Shown here in pieces: positions 12,244 to 23,364 of a DNA stretch of 64,000 nt (within the stretch, counting starts at the first letter, position 1; each line of letters starts with the position of its first letter). Made by a program: the position numbers and the translations under genes. The notes beneath the pieces were generated by a model. The model saw nothing but the letters and a program-made list of their open reading frames with translations. It had not been told where the DNA came from and made no database searches. Source of the DNA: Rhynchosporium graminicola (taxonomy: Eukaryota > Ascomycota > Leotiomycetes > Helotiales > Ploettnerulaceae); NCBI GenBank assembly GCA_900074885.1, contig FJUW01000012.1, forward strand, positions 1,533,841 through 1,597,840, in the 5' to 3' direction.

Positions 12244-13290
12244 ATGTCATCCGCAACTATCCTCAACCTGATCTCTCTCGACTGCGATATACCGGTTCCA
12301 AATGTTTACGCGGAACGAGGGTTTTACAGCGATATATTTGAAAACTTGTTGAACAGTGCAGTGAAGACCGAGAACAAGAGTCATGGAGGCAGTATTCCAG
12401 CGGATTTAGATGTAAGGGTCACAAGATATGATTGTATGGGAGGTGATTTGCCTTCCACGAGACAATTGGAAGGTGTACAAGGGATTATATTGACTGGTTC
12501 TGGTAAGTTCGCTCTAATTGATTTCGTCGCATTCAAAAACTCCTTGTTTTGTAGAGTATAAAGCTTTTCTAACAAATGTGAGCAGCATTCTCAGCATACG
12601 ACGATGTCCCTTGGATCCACAATCTAATTGCTTTCGTCCTAGGTAAATATTTGCCCGCAATCCATAGCTTGCGAGGGTAATATGCTGAAGCCTATCATAG
12701 AAATATACTACGACTTTCCTTACATCAAAATATTCGGCTCCTGCTTCGGCCATCAACTCGTCGCTCACGCGATCTTCTCTACCCCATATTCCCCGGTCGT
12801 CTACCACGATCCTGCCGGTTGGGAACTCGGCGTCCAACCCATTACTCTCACTCCCCCCTTCCTCTCCCACTATGGGCCAGTAACGTCAAATCCGTCTTCC
12901 CCTTCGCACTCACGCCTGCAGCTCATCCATGCGGACCACGTTTTAATCCCCTCTTCTCTTATGAGGAAGAAAGGATTCAAAAGCATAGGTAGAAGTGAAC
13001 GTTGCGCTGTGCAGGGAATTTGGAAGGATGGAAGGGTATTGACGTTTCAAGGCCATGCGGAGTTCGATCGATTTGTGATTGGCGAGACGGCGAGATTTGT
13101 TGGAATGGATGAGCTTAGTGTGGAGAGTGTGATGAGAGATGATGACGCACTTTGGGCGGCTGGTGTGATGTTGAGGTTCTTCTTGGAAGTGAAAAAGACG
13201 TCATCCCGGGTTGAGATGGATGCACGAGTGAAAAAAGACAGTTTGTATAGGAGCAAGGAGAAGATAAGAATAGACCTGATCCAAGTTTGA
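12244..13290 (+). CDS. class I glutamine amidotransferase-like protein
   Basis: Three exons: 12244-12502, 12586-12642 and 12701-13290, all with GT-AG introns of 58-83 nt; 301 residues. The catalytic nucleophile is in FGSCFGHQLVAH (Cys120, nucleophile elbow G-S-C-F-G-H-Q). The His-Glu pair is in FQGHAEFD (His224, Glu226), giving the full Cys-His-Glu triad of class I GATases. Upstream, LEGVQGIILTGS then AYDDVPWI matches the fungal subgroup of free-standing GMP-synthase-like amidotransferases, which lack a synthetase domain. It would release ammonia from glutamine or hydrolyse a gamma-glutamyl bond, like the plant gamma-glutamyl peptidases; the substrate is unknown. The ATG at 12244 is chosen because the upstream frame only offers TTG. 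Confidence 0.87.
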
Positions 13291-16200
13291 ATGTTACGAA
13301 CCACAAATGTAAATTGTAAATGTATAAAGATGGTATTCCGAACGCGATTTTGAATCGAGAATCTCTTGATCAAGCATTGGCATTGGCAGCCTTGAAAGTA
13401 GAAGAGACAAACGAAATGTCTGTCTCTCAAGTCATCGACTGTATAAGTGGGAGGAGTTACCCGATGAGTTGGACCCCGTGCTTGGGAGGCATCAATAAAT
13501 CTTATTCTTACTAGTCAGAAATCGTTCTACTTGAATCATCGAGATAACGGTAAACCGCCTGAGTTAGATAGATCGTGGCAGTGGCACAATTCACAACCCC
13601 TGACGAATAAATTCCGAAGCTATGGTATGTCTTGAGCTTGGTGCGTTTGTGTACTGTCACAAAAAGGAGCTTGCCTCAACATTCATAGGCTTCTTATGAC
13701 AACTCGTCTAGCTAGATTATCTCTGACAGTATTCATCTACGCAATCCCGCCAGGAAATGGAACGGAAGACAAAATGATCTCTAAGTCCACTCGATTATGT
13801 TGCTCAATCCACCGTCTCTACATCACTGATGGCTTCCAGCAAACAGTGCCTATAACCAAGAACGATGTGCCGGATGACAATTTAACGGCAACTCCAGCGC
13901 CTTTTTCCAGAACTCATTTCCAGTTCGCATCCCCAGTAACCTTTTCTTATTATTGAAGATTGCGGACGGTGGTACATTGGATGGAAGTTTGAGCCTCCAG
14001 ACAAGCAAATATTCGGATAGCCTACGTATCCTGTCAAAAAGGTGAATCGTCCCATGGAATGTTTTCCTCCTAGGCTGACAACCTTGTCAGCCTTAAATGT
14101 TCGTTGCCACCTCACGCATTCAATCAGAATCAAATACTGCACCGGATTCCAGCACCAGGATTTGAAATTTAAGACCATAGCGAAGACTCCATAATTCGTA
14201 TTAGCAACTCATTTCCACAGACACGTTTTCAAGCCATGTAACTTTCCGCTATGAATGCTTTGCATTCTAAGTCAACGCCTCAAATGGCACACATTAGTGG
14301 TGGTTATAAGTTCGTAAGCCTTCATAGATTTCATCGTCTAGTGGAACTTACCAGATGCGGTTAGCCAGCTTTGGACTTGGGTATGGTCGAGCGCATATAA
14401 ACTTGATCGAGGAGTCAGCGCGTCGTCAGCGCGTCGTCAGATGTTCCTGTCAACCTGGACTGATATGCACATGTCTCCCACTCTCTATACAGCAAGATTA
14501 GAGGAGCTTTGTCTTATGACGTGGCTGAGTGATCTGCTTTCAAATACTGCATTTGTGACTTCGACACTGGCAGCATTTGCAAATACACGCAAGACTTGAT
14601 TACGCCAGTCGTATTTAGTACACACTAAGCAAATTGTTTCGCTTCACAAAGAAGCAGATATCGCCATCAGAATTTGTACGTCGGTTTTGGCTTTCTTAGC
14701 AGACCGATGGTAGAAATCAGAGTACTATCGAGGTTGCTTTCAGGTTTTGGCTCATTTTTTATTGGAGCTATTGTAGGCAGGTCGGGATAGACTTGTCTTG
14801 ATGTAGAATTAGAGCTGAGCGGCAAGGTTGACGGAGCGGGTGAACGCAGCGGAAATGAATATGCATGTCACCACTATTCCCCTCGAGATGGTCACCAATG
14901 TTGGAGATGAGATGAGTTTCTAGAAAGAAACCTTTACTGAAGTGCAGGCTCAGGCAGGGTCGTTTTCAAACGCCCGAGAAGTGGCGAGCCTCTACAGAGG
15001 TCAATTGGAGGGCCTTTCTCTCGAGCCAGTCTCTCAACTATTGTGAAAAGAAGGTTACAGAAATCCCGAAATAAGGCCTGTGAATATCGTGGTGGTCTGT
15101 GAGGTAGTCGCCCAAGCCGACTCCGCACATTACCTTGAGCGACCCAAGGATTTGATTACTGTTTGGGAGAAATCTGATGCTGGGTCAAGTCTACAAGAAT
15201 AAGCCAAGAAGCCAAGTTGATATGTGATTTAAAGGAGTTCAGATATGGACGCTGAAAATTCTTGAAGAAGTGCTGGACTGGCGTTCCAACGAGCACAAGA
15301 TATGCTCAGGATGTTTGAGGCTTCGACAAATTTAACTTGGTCATAAGTGATCTCGGCGTGAGTAATGCCAACATCTCATACTTCCGTAAAGACATGAAAA
15401 AGTTGCAGTTGATACATGAAATTTAGCTCCGGTAATGTCCCATACATTGTTCGTGGCTTCAGTGTTGTATTGTGATCTTCAGATGTAAACTTACCTGGCC
15501 AGTTCCCATCGGAAAAGGATGGCTCCATATAGCCTCGCTAAGGAGCAATCAAGATCTGCTTATTGAAGTGACGTGCGTAAGCCAAGCAGATTCAAAAGAT
15601 TTTGTATATAGGCCCTGCCTGATCAGAACCCTTTCTGAGTAACCATCGGGCGATACTTGATCCACACCGCATCGGATCTTTTTGCACCACTAAAATTCGC
15701 ACAAAATATTTTGTGATCAGGTAAGCTTGGAATGATCACTCTCGAGAATCAAAAAGTCACAGAGAAGATCTGCGAGTGAAGTAAACAAACAAATTCTCCA
15801 ATTGCTCTCCTTTAGACTCGAACACATGGGCACGCGATCCCATCCATGGCCCAAATCCCTGTCATGATCCGCTAAGCGAGCTTAAGCGACGGTCCATCTC
15901 TTCCCCGATCGGCTTAAAAATCCGAGAACACCGATTCAAGTGTGGAAACAACATTTTTGCGAGGCGCGGCTCGAAAACCAATCGAATCTTCAACGGTTGG
16001 AAGGGCCATGCGAGCCGTATTCGCTTGAGCCTTGTCGACAGTGGAGAAATGCATTGGCGATGATATCGCTGTGGGGCTGATTCTTGGGCTGGCTGAAAGT
16101 CGGAGGTCTTACATAGTATTAAACGGCAGCCTCATCCACATTATTGCAGCTGTCTGGCCATTTTTGATGCGATTATCCTTTTGTTTTGAGATTACGTTGA

Positions 16201-16377
16201 TCGTATATGAAGCTTGTATCAAGTTTTGATGTAGGCTCGTAGGTGTGGTTGTTCGGACCGTTTTTGGATAACTATCCGGTTAAATCTCAACGTCACCTCG
16301 GTACAAGGTCGCCCAGAAGACGCAAACTTTCAAGATACTACAGCTCGAGCCTCACAGATATATCGAAGGAGCCAGCC
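13291..16377. other. 3.1-kb region without a supported gene
   Basis: Only short broken frames. The plus strand at 13696-13956 gives an 86-residue frame, and 13960-14060 reads WKFEPPDKQIFG after a cysteine-rich start but with stops. The minus strand at 14934-15128 gives a 64-residue frame. None has a recognisable family or exon partners; they may be remains of old genes. Confidence 0.45.
14414..14439. repeat. short tandem duplication
   Basis: An 11-bp unit, GCGCGTCGTCA, occurs twice in a row with a partial third start (GTCAGCGCGTC...). It is a small local duplication in non-coding sequence. Confidence 0.7.
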
Positions 16378-17476
16378 ATGGCCGGAAGGCTCAACCGTGA
16401 CATCTGCGTGGCAGAGATCCCAGGCCTGGGGAGTCCGTATGGCTATGTGCCTTCCTTCGCAGCAGGCATTGCATTCTGTGTTGTCTTTGCTTTCAGCATG
16501 TTTGGGCATATCTTTATGGCCGTCAAGAATAGGACTTGGTGGCAATTCATATTTGTTGTTGGCGCTTTGGGTATGTTTAACAAATTTAGTCATATCTCGC
16601 TTCTCTTTCTGAAGCTGGTCTGACTGTTCTTCGCGAGAGCTAATGGGAAAGGACAGGCGAGTTGATAGGATGGGCTGGAAGGACTTGGTCGAACAAATGT
16701 CCGTATCAGACGACACCATTCTTGATACAGATTTGCTCTCTTATTCTTGGTATGCAGCCCTCTTTGCCACTTCACTCATTTCAAAGGTCATTTGCTGGAG
16801 GTCCGCTTGTCAAAGACTGCAGAGATTGTATCTAACTCACCTCGCAGCACCGGCATTCTTTACAGCAGGCATCTATGTAATTTTAGGCCGTCTCATCGTA
16901 ACTCTCGGCCGCCATACATCGCCCATCTCCCCCAATATGTATCTCTACATCTTCTGTACTGTCGATGTTATTTCACTCGTGATCCAAGCCGTAGGTGGAG
17001 GCATGGCATCGGTTGCCTTTCAACAAGACCCCATTGGCAACACCGATACCGGAACGCGCATCATGGTCGCCGGCGTACTATTCCAACTCTCCGCCATCGT
17101 CGTCTTCTCGTTCCTTTTCGTGTGGGTGGTTCTTAAAGGATTAAAGTCACGCGGAGAGGTTCTGCGCGAAACCAAAGTGAGGTTGGTTCTAGGTGCGACA
17201 GTGGTCAGCGTTGCGGCATTGGTGGCGAGAGCTGTGTATAGGACTATCGAGCTGCTACAGGGTTGGGAGGGATATCTGATCACGACGGAGAAGTACTTCT
17301 TTGCGCTTGATGGGGCTATGATGGTGCTGGCCGTCGTGGTGTTCAATTTTGCGCAACCCGGTTGGGCGGACCCATGGAAAGGAAAGATCGAGAATCATAG
17401 CAATGTGAGTCAGGGAGATATGGTACAAGGAAGTCCATACATTGTAGAAGGAGATGTGGATCGATACCGTAAATGA
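16378..17476 (+). CDS. RTA1-like seven-helix membrane protein
   Basis: Three exons: 16378-16570, 16657-16749 and 16848-17476; 304 residues, the usual length of the RTA1 family (lipid-translocating exporter-like; yeast RTA1, RSB1, PUG1, YLR046C). The first exon starts YGYVPSFAAGIAF. The second exon carries ELIGWAGRTWSNKCPYQTTP and FLIQICSLIL. The third has APAFFTAGIYVILGRLI, FCTVDVISLVIQAVGGGMAS and GTRIMVAGVLFQL, the hallmark helices. Seven hydrophobic segments are visible, so it is an integral plasma- or internal-membrane protein. Family roles include resistance to 7-aminocholesterol and sphingoid-base export; the substrate here is unknown. The ATG at 16378 sits in a good context (GCCAGCCATGG). 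The gene looks intact. Confidence 0.9.
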
Positions 17477-18401
17477 GACGAGGATAATGAACGGGAATGA
17501 GTTTATGAGACGGAGAAGCAAACCCATGAATTCAGCATCAGAACATAACACATTATCAACACTTTCGAATGAAGCTTTTCATTGTATTGGTCTCCCTTCT
17601 GCCATCCATAATCGATGACGAGAGATGCAATCGAGCACTCGTCGATCGATTTCAGAATTAGCCCATAGTCATATTTAAACTGAACTTTGAAATCGTGTCT
17701 GTGGTAAATGGGGCTTTCTGAATGCACTGCTTAATTTTTTAAGACTGTACCCGCAGCTTTTCACCTCGTCCCTAAAGAGGATTTTCAGCCTAGTTGTTCT
17801 TCGAGATTTGTAGTGGCTCATTAAGAATAGTATCGGCATTACGTCCAATGGTTGTATTGCGAAGCATGAAGGTGCCTAGTACGGCTGCTATAGATGTTAG
17901 GTCTGAGACTCTAAGTCATCCAAAGTGGCAGCGCTCTGAATATTTGGGCTACTTCTGCGAGGCGGATCCAATCTTCGAAGGTGAAGAGAGTGACGCGCCA
18001 GTAGAAAGGTAAATTTTTAGAGACACCTCGATTTCAGTGTCACGAAACGTTTGTGGGATATCGCATGACTTCAAAATTCAGAGTTATAAAACAGACGGAC
18101 TACTTCAAAGGTGAAAATGAGACGAGGTCGCTGAAGTAATTTTCTGCCGAAGACGAATATGCTCATTAGCCTCGCTGGTTTAAAATAAGCGCAACGACTA
18201 GGCATAGTAAAGCTCGGTTAAGTATAGACTTAGTTCTTATGAGTCAGATCTAGTAAAGAGACGAGTAGTAAGCTAAGATGCCTAGATGTATTTCATACAG
18301 TATATATTTTCAAGACATCAACTTTTGATTGTCGTCAAAGAACTTGAGAATAGCAATAGCGACATTTGATCTCCTGCAAACTGCTACGTCCTCCTCACGA
18401 C
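17477..18401. other. intergenic, nothing recognised
   Basis: A 72-residue frame at 17794-18012 (+) has no known family. An 8-bp inverted pair (CTAGGCAT / ATGCCTAG, about 18200 and 18280) lies in an AT-rich stretch and is too short to call an element. Confidence 0.5.
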
Positions 18402-19794
18402 ATGACAACCGAGTCAAGCATGGCAAGCAAGTCACTTAATGAGGTCAACGACCTCCAAACACAACGTATCAAGCAAAAGACCGTCCAGCCAAACAATGGG
18501 GTCAAGGTCGAACCAGCTCCACACAAAGCGAATCCGATCCGTCTCTACAGTTGGAACAGTTTCATCACGGACACTAGAGAATTCATTCAGCAAAATTGTC
18601 ACCAAGAATACGAGAAGATTAAGAACGATCATATCATCCAAAGCTCTTTTACGAGCTTAAGTGAGCAATCACCCGCTCTATCAGCTAGGAACGGACTCGT
18701 CAGTGGGGCTATCTATGCCTACAATCATCATCATTATCTTGTGATTCGCCCAGAAGATGTTTGGTTCTCAATTTTGACTCAATTGAACTTCTACATCAAT
18801 GCAAACGCCGAGAAACTGAGAAGCATGTTTGTCGCGCATGAGGGAAAACGAAAACTGGTCCTGGTAGCTGGCGAAAACGGAATGAAGGCAAAATATGACA
18901 GCGTGTTTGGTGTGGACTGGGCGTCTTTTAGTTTCTTGATGTGAGTACACCATATCTCACGTACTAGCCAAGTTTTCCAGGCATATACTAATTCTTACAG
19001 GGGGAAGAAACTCTCAGAGAACATTCTTGACCCAACGCTCCGAGACTGGTTCATGCCTGCTTTCAGCACAACCACAGAAGCCGACCAAGCAACAGCTAGC
19101 ATTATCTTGATGAGTTCCATGCAGGAATAATTCATCTATGGAGCAGCCATGTTATGTGGTTTGCCATCCGTCACCTTGCTCGGAGAAAAGCAAGACTGGG
19201 AGAATATCTTGCATCGACTGGACAGACTTAGCACGTTTGGTCAAGAGCCGACGCAATTTCAGACACTACTGAAGCCAGTTTTGCGGAAGTTCGTGGAGAC
19301 ATTCGACAACCCTGATAGCGATGAGATTAAAGATTTCTGGCAACACTGTGCGAATTCTGTGGGCGGCGGCTCCGGGACCAGATATCTTTCCGGCTGGATG
19401 TCAGCCTTCTGTTTCTGGGACGTCAAAGGAAAGTGCTTATACAACCCCAAAGACGGGAATCCTCCTGCGGAGAACGAGCTCTATTCTGAACATGAACGAG
19501 TCACTTCTGTCGATGGCGTGCGCTACCATTGGGTCGATACTGGGGAAAAGTCCTTCAGGATATACGAGTGTGCCTGTCGAGCTGGACAACGATGGACGTA
19601 TCACGCATGCAGAAATGATTGCAGGTTCAGTAGGTATGCTGGTTTCTTACAGTGGGCTGGAGCTCACGCCTATTGAAGAGGAAGGAACTCCTGATGTAAA
19701 CCCAGGAGTGACTTACGATACTATTCAACCTGCTAGTGGATGGTGCATGTATGAGGTTGAAGGCAAGAACGCCAAAGCAGGGAAAATCGAGTAG
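18402..19794 (+). pseudogene. DUF4419 family protein with one stop and one frameshift
   Basis: The ATG at 18402 starts a frame with the DUF4419 pattern. It has ARNGLVSGAIYAYNHHHYLVIRPEDVW, then WFSILTQLNFYINANAEKLR; an intron at 18941-19000 joins FSFLM to GKKLSENILDP. After MSSMQE there is an in-frame TAA (19128-19130), exactly where the family has an aromatic residue before the FIYGAAMLCGLPSVTLLG block. The frame is open again to about 19540 (DFWQHCANSVGGGSGTRYLSGW). A one-base shift then moves to SGYTSVPVELDNDGRI and IAGSVGMLVSYSG, ending at TAG 19792. Only two lesions in about 440 codons suggest recent inactivation, or sequencing errors. The molecular role of DUF4419 is unknown. Confidence 0.8.
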
Positions 19795-20192
19795 AGGAGG
19801 GTTATCAAATTTAGAAAGGAAATTTTCCTCAGATCAAGATATCAAAGTGTCCTGTGACTTTAAAACATAATTGAGGATTGCCTTTGCTCAGAGAAAGAAA
19901 TGTCATAGACTACTGACACCACTTTGCTTGAAGATACCACAGTGACACGAAACCTTGCTACGTCATACAGCATTTTCATGATTCCTTTTGGAAACAACTA
20001 CGCTTCGGACTACAGCGATATTGAAAATAACGACGGCCCCGAGGTCTAGAAATTTTCATGAGATCTTCCTATATTGCTTATCTGCAACTTCCTTTTCCAA
20101 GGCTCTGCTAAACAGTCTTCACAGGAAGTGTTCCCGATATTACAGACTTCCCCTGCGTGCCAAATCCCGAAACGTCGGGAAACGTATTCATT
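19795..20192. other. intergenic, nothing recognised
   Basis: Short spacer after the DUF4419 relic with overlapping short frames only. Confidence 0.5.
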
Positions 20193-20516
20193 ATGAAGCC
20201 AATCAGAATTGTCCCCACATATCGAATGTCAGATTTCCATCCCTTGTTCCTAGCACAAATCCCTAAGCCGCAGTGTCGAGAGTCTTTCGCATTGTCAAGC
20301 AATTACCTCCAGAACACCTTTCCCACCAATGTGCATTCTTCCGTCGTAATTTATCGAGGACCTCGAAGGAACCAAGTTTTCGCGAAATTTTTCGCCCAGA
20401 ACCCATATTCCTGGGTAAATGGTATTGATAACAAGATCTTGATAACTGCTTGTATCGCAGTTGGGATTTTCTGGGCTGGTTTTCAGATTCTTCCTCAGCT
20501 GAGTATAGACAGTTGA
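20193..20516 (+). CDS. possible small membrane-anchored protein, unrecognised
   Basis: An ATG-started frame of 107 residues with one hydrophobic segment near its C-terminus (ILITACIAVGIFWAGFQIL), so it could be a tail-anchored or single-span protein. No family is recognised, the codons are not clearly coding-like, and overlapping frames are of similar length. I list it as a weak candidate only. Confidence 0.25.
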   Translation: MKPIRIVPTYRMSDFHPLFLAQIPKPQCRESFALSSNYLQNTFPTNVHSSVVIYRGPRRNQVFAKFFAQNPYSWVNGIDNKILITACIAVGIFWAGFQILPQLSIDS

Positions 20517-21542
20517 TAGCTCGCTTTCCGACGAAGGGAGAGATATTTAGAGAGTGTTTTATGCCAAGACCAGTTGGTCTTCGATAGACTATATCCTGAT
20601 GATGTCTCGGGACTTGGTGCCATCCTGACTGCATACGAGATGGCATGAGTAGGAAAATTGGCGTGTTGGTTGCTCAGATTTTCATTCTCTGCTACTGCAT
20701 TACGCGGAGATATTTATCAATGAGGAGAGTTTCACAGGTGTTTTTTTATCGATTTAACTAGCTTTCAAGGCTCAGCTAAGAATTGAGAAGCTATGACAGT
20801 ATACGTGCTTGCTAGATCTTCCGGTCGCTGACAATTGCAATTTCTAAAGTACCCGACGAAGCATGCTTCGCGGTTCTCTTTTTTTTTGAAGGGAACGATT
20901 GCCAAGGGTCAATATTAGGTCGCGGTATTGACATCCGTAGCTGCAAGTAAGGGTCCTGTGATGTGGTAGTTTCCTTTTCGATAAACGCGGATTCTCTTGT
21001 ATTGCGGTGTTTACGGGTGAGTTCTACCCGGGGGGGGGGCAGGTGTGTAGATTATTGTATCGGTAATATGTCGCGATTTCGATCAGAAGGATAGGAAGGC
21101 AGTGCGTACCTGGCTACGAGAAGAGAGTTTGAGAGGAAGTGGTTGAATTGAAGGTCAGCAGGGCATGTGGGCGTACAATAGAGCATACATGATCTTAAGG
21201 TCTGACTTGACATGAATTTTGAAGATATGCCGCTTGTGTACGTTGAGGATGATTGTGTTGATTCTCTAGTTTTTGATTCACTTGGTTGTGTACCGGCCAA
21301 GTCCACACGTAAGAAGAGTTGTAGACAATTCTTGGTGGCAGGTTATCACTGGTTGCTAGGGAGGGATCTTGTGAGTCCAAGCTATAGTATCATGTTTTTG
21401 CATAGCAAGCAAGTGGCAATTAACAATGCCTTAATGGAATTGAGCTTTTATTCTCAGTAATCGCCACGACGTAGTGCTTAAACCGAGAGATTCAGGTAAT
21501 TCAGCCCCTATATCGCTGGCTCAAAAGGATAGAAGACAAAGC
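20517..21542. other. intergenic with a homopolymer G run
   Basis: No supported gene. A run of ten G lies at about 21030-21039, and an oligo-T run near 20880. Confidence 0.5.
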
Positions 21543-23364
21543 TCAGCATCCCTTTAACTTCATCGCGATATGAATGGTGCTCGCATTTCGAATATTGTAA
21601 TCACTTAGGGTACATCCCTCTTCTAGCTGTTTTCCTGCAAAGATCAAGCGCATTTGTCCCGGCACGAAGCCGGTGCGTTCGTGAATGGTCGCCTTGAGAT
21701 CGTCAACGACACTATTGCTGTAAACGTTAATGGTGAGGTGAGTGTTGCTGGATCCGATGAATATTTGAATGCCTTGACCACGTGCGACGTGGATTGGAGT
21801 GCCTGTGGAGGCAGGAGGAGAGACCCCAAGGCCGTCTTTGAAGAGTGGTGCGAGAGGATCCATTGAGAAAAAGGCTTTGTAGATGCCCCTCATGGCATTG
21901 AGGCGTCTCTCGCGATTTTGAGCCTCCCTTGCGTCCAGGCTTGCTCCCGAAGTTCGGTGGTGAAGCGTCGCAGCGAGACCATGACGGTCAGGAAGAGAGT
22001 CGATTCCCGACCAATCCCGTACTGGCCCAGTACAGAAGTATCTTGGTTTAGGAACTTGCCACTGTAGGTCAGACATTGATATTCAGCTGGAATGCCTTCC
22101 TTCTCATAGATAGACTTCTTCAAGCTCTTGACGGCGGAGGCGCAGCCCGTTGTAATCGTGAGGGTCTTGCCGTTCCAGGACTTGATGAAGATTTGCATGG
22201 ATCGAGTTGGCTCATAGGAACTGATCCGAACAGCGTGGATGGTGTCATTACCAGATATTCCGAAGGATGACAGGACTCGTTGACCAGCATTCAAGACCAC
22301 GTCTTGAAATACAAGTTTGATATTCTTAGGTCGGCAGCCCATCACGGCGGTTACGGCGACTTTCAACACTGCGACTGTCTTGTCGCTGTTGGTGAAGATC
22401 TCAATTGTCTTACCATCGGGAAGTTTGACTTTCAATGCAATGAAGGTGAACTGTTCGATTGATTTGACCACTGGTGTGACCTGATCAGGGACCGATATGC
22501 GTCGAGGGGGAGGAGGTCTGCGTAGGCGTTGAGACGGGGGAGTTGGAAATAGAGGAGGACGAGATGTTCGTAAAGGAGTAAGACCTGTATATAGAGGAGG
22601 AAGATCTGTGCGTAGAGGAGGAGGAGCTGTGCGTGGATTGAGAACACGATGTTCGATCGGGGCCATTGAGAAATAGGCAACATAGATACCTTTCATAGCA
22701 GCCTTGCGCTTCGCAAGTTTCCCAGCGTCCTCAATTGTATGCATGCCATCTTGTACAGTAGAGAGAAAAAGTCCTGTTTCGTGAGCAGGTTGGCGATGGA
22801 GAGTGAGTTCTAGAGCATCCTGAAGCTCAACGTAGAACATCGTATCCAGGATAGAAGCACTCCAGAGCTGACTCACTGTTCGTTTCGTCAACAAAGAAGG
22901 GAAGAAAAATACGGTGCCAGATTCGGAATATCATAGCAGTGCCAGTATGTGTTCCGGGGTAACTTACTCAGAGAGGTTGGTTCGATCTTCGTACCAAGAC
23001 CATCAGAAGTGAACACTTTGATAGCGACGAAACGACGAAATTCCCCAAAAACGCTCGCAATAGAAGTGACATACACAAGAGCGAGAAGCTCGGCTGGGAT
23101 CTGAAGAGCAGTACTCAAGGCGGAGCTGAAGAGGAAGGTGATGCCAGGAGTATTGTTGGAGAGGAGGAACTCATATGTCTTCAAGACCTCGGGCGGCAGG
23201 TCTAGACTCATCGCATCTGGTTGATTGGGCATTTTGGAAATGAGTTCAGTGCCAATCGGAGTGGGAAGCTCAATCGTGTTCGCCACGAATCTGAGATTGA
23301 CAAGAGAACGGCCGTGAGAAATTCGAGAGGAGGGATTTAGCGAGGAGCGGACACAGAGAAACAT
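21543..23364 (-). CDS. protein with three ubiquitin-like domains and a repeated GIY-FSM motif; one apparent frameshift
   Basis: Exon 1 is 23364-22968, the intron is 22967-22876 and exon 2 begins at 22875 (the split codon restores ATG). Exon 2 encodes [13 protein letters not shown], a proline/leucine/arginine-rich linker, then two ubiquitin-like domains: [17 protein letters not shown]... and [15 protein letters not shown]...[11 protein letters not shown]. Near 21920-21960 the frame shifts by one base. The next frame repeats the motif as [13 protein letters not shown] and adds a third ubiquitin-like domain with [13 protein letters not shown] and TLSDYNI, nearly ubiquitin itself, ending LKGC. 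The final Gly-Gly needed for conjugation is Gly-Cys. Exon 1 ends in a strand-like [11 protein letters not shown] that may be part of another such domain. No GT-AG intron fits the frame change well, so this is either a pseudogene or a sequence error. Function unknown. Confidence 0.7.
22495..22640 (-). repeat. imperfect repeats coding a Pro/Leu/Arg-rich linker
   Basis: Several near-copies of a roughly 27-30-nt unit (minus strand reads CCTCTACG...) encode [19 protein letters not shown] and similar. They separate the GIY-FSM motif from the first ubiquitin-like domain and look like a flexible linker grown by slippage. Confidence 0.6.

Noticed and set aside
18195..18290. Inverted CTAGGCAT/ATGCCTAG pair as a mini transposon
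   Set aside because: Only 8 bp, no flanking duplication and no further symmetry.
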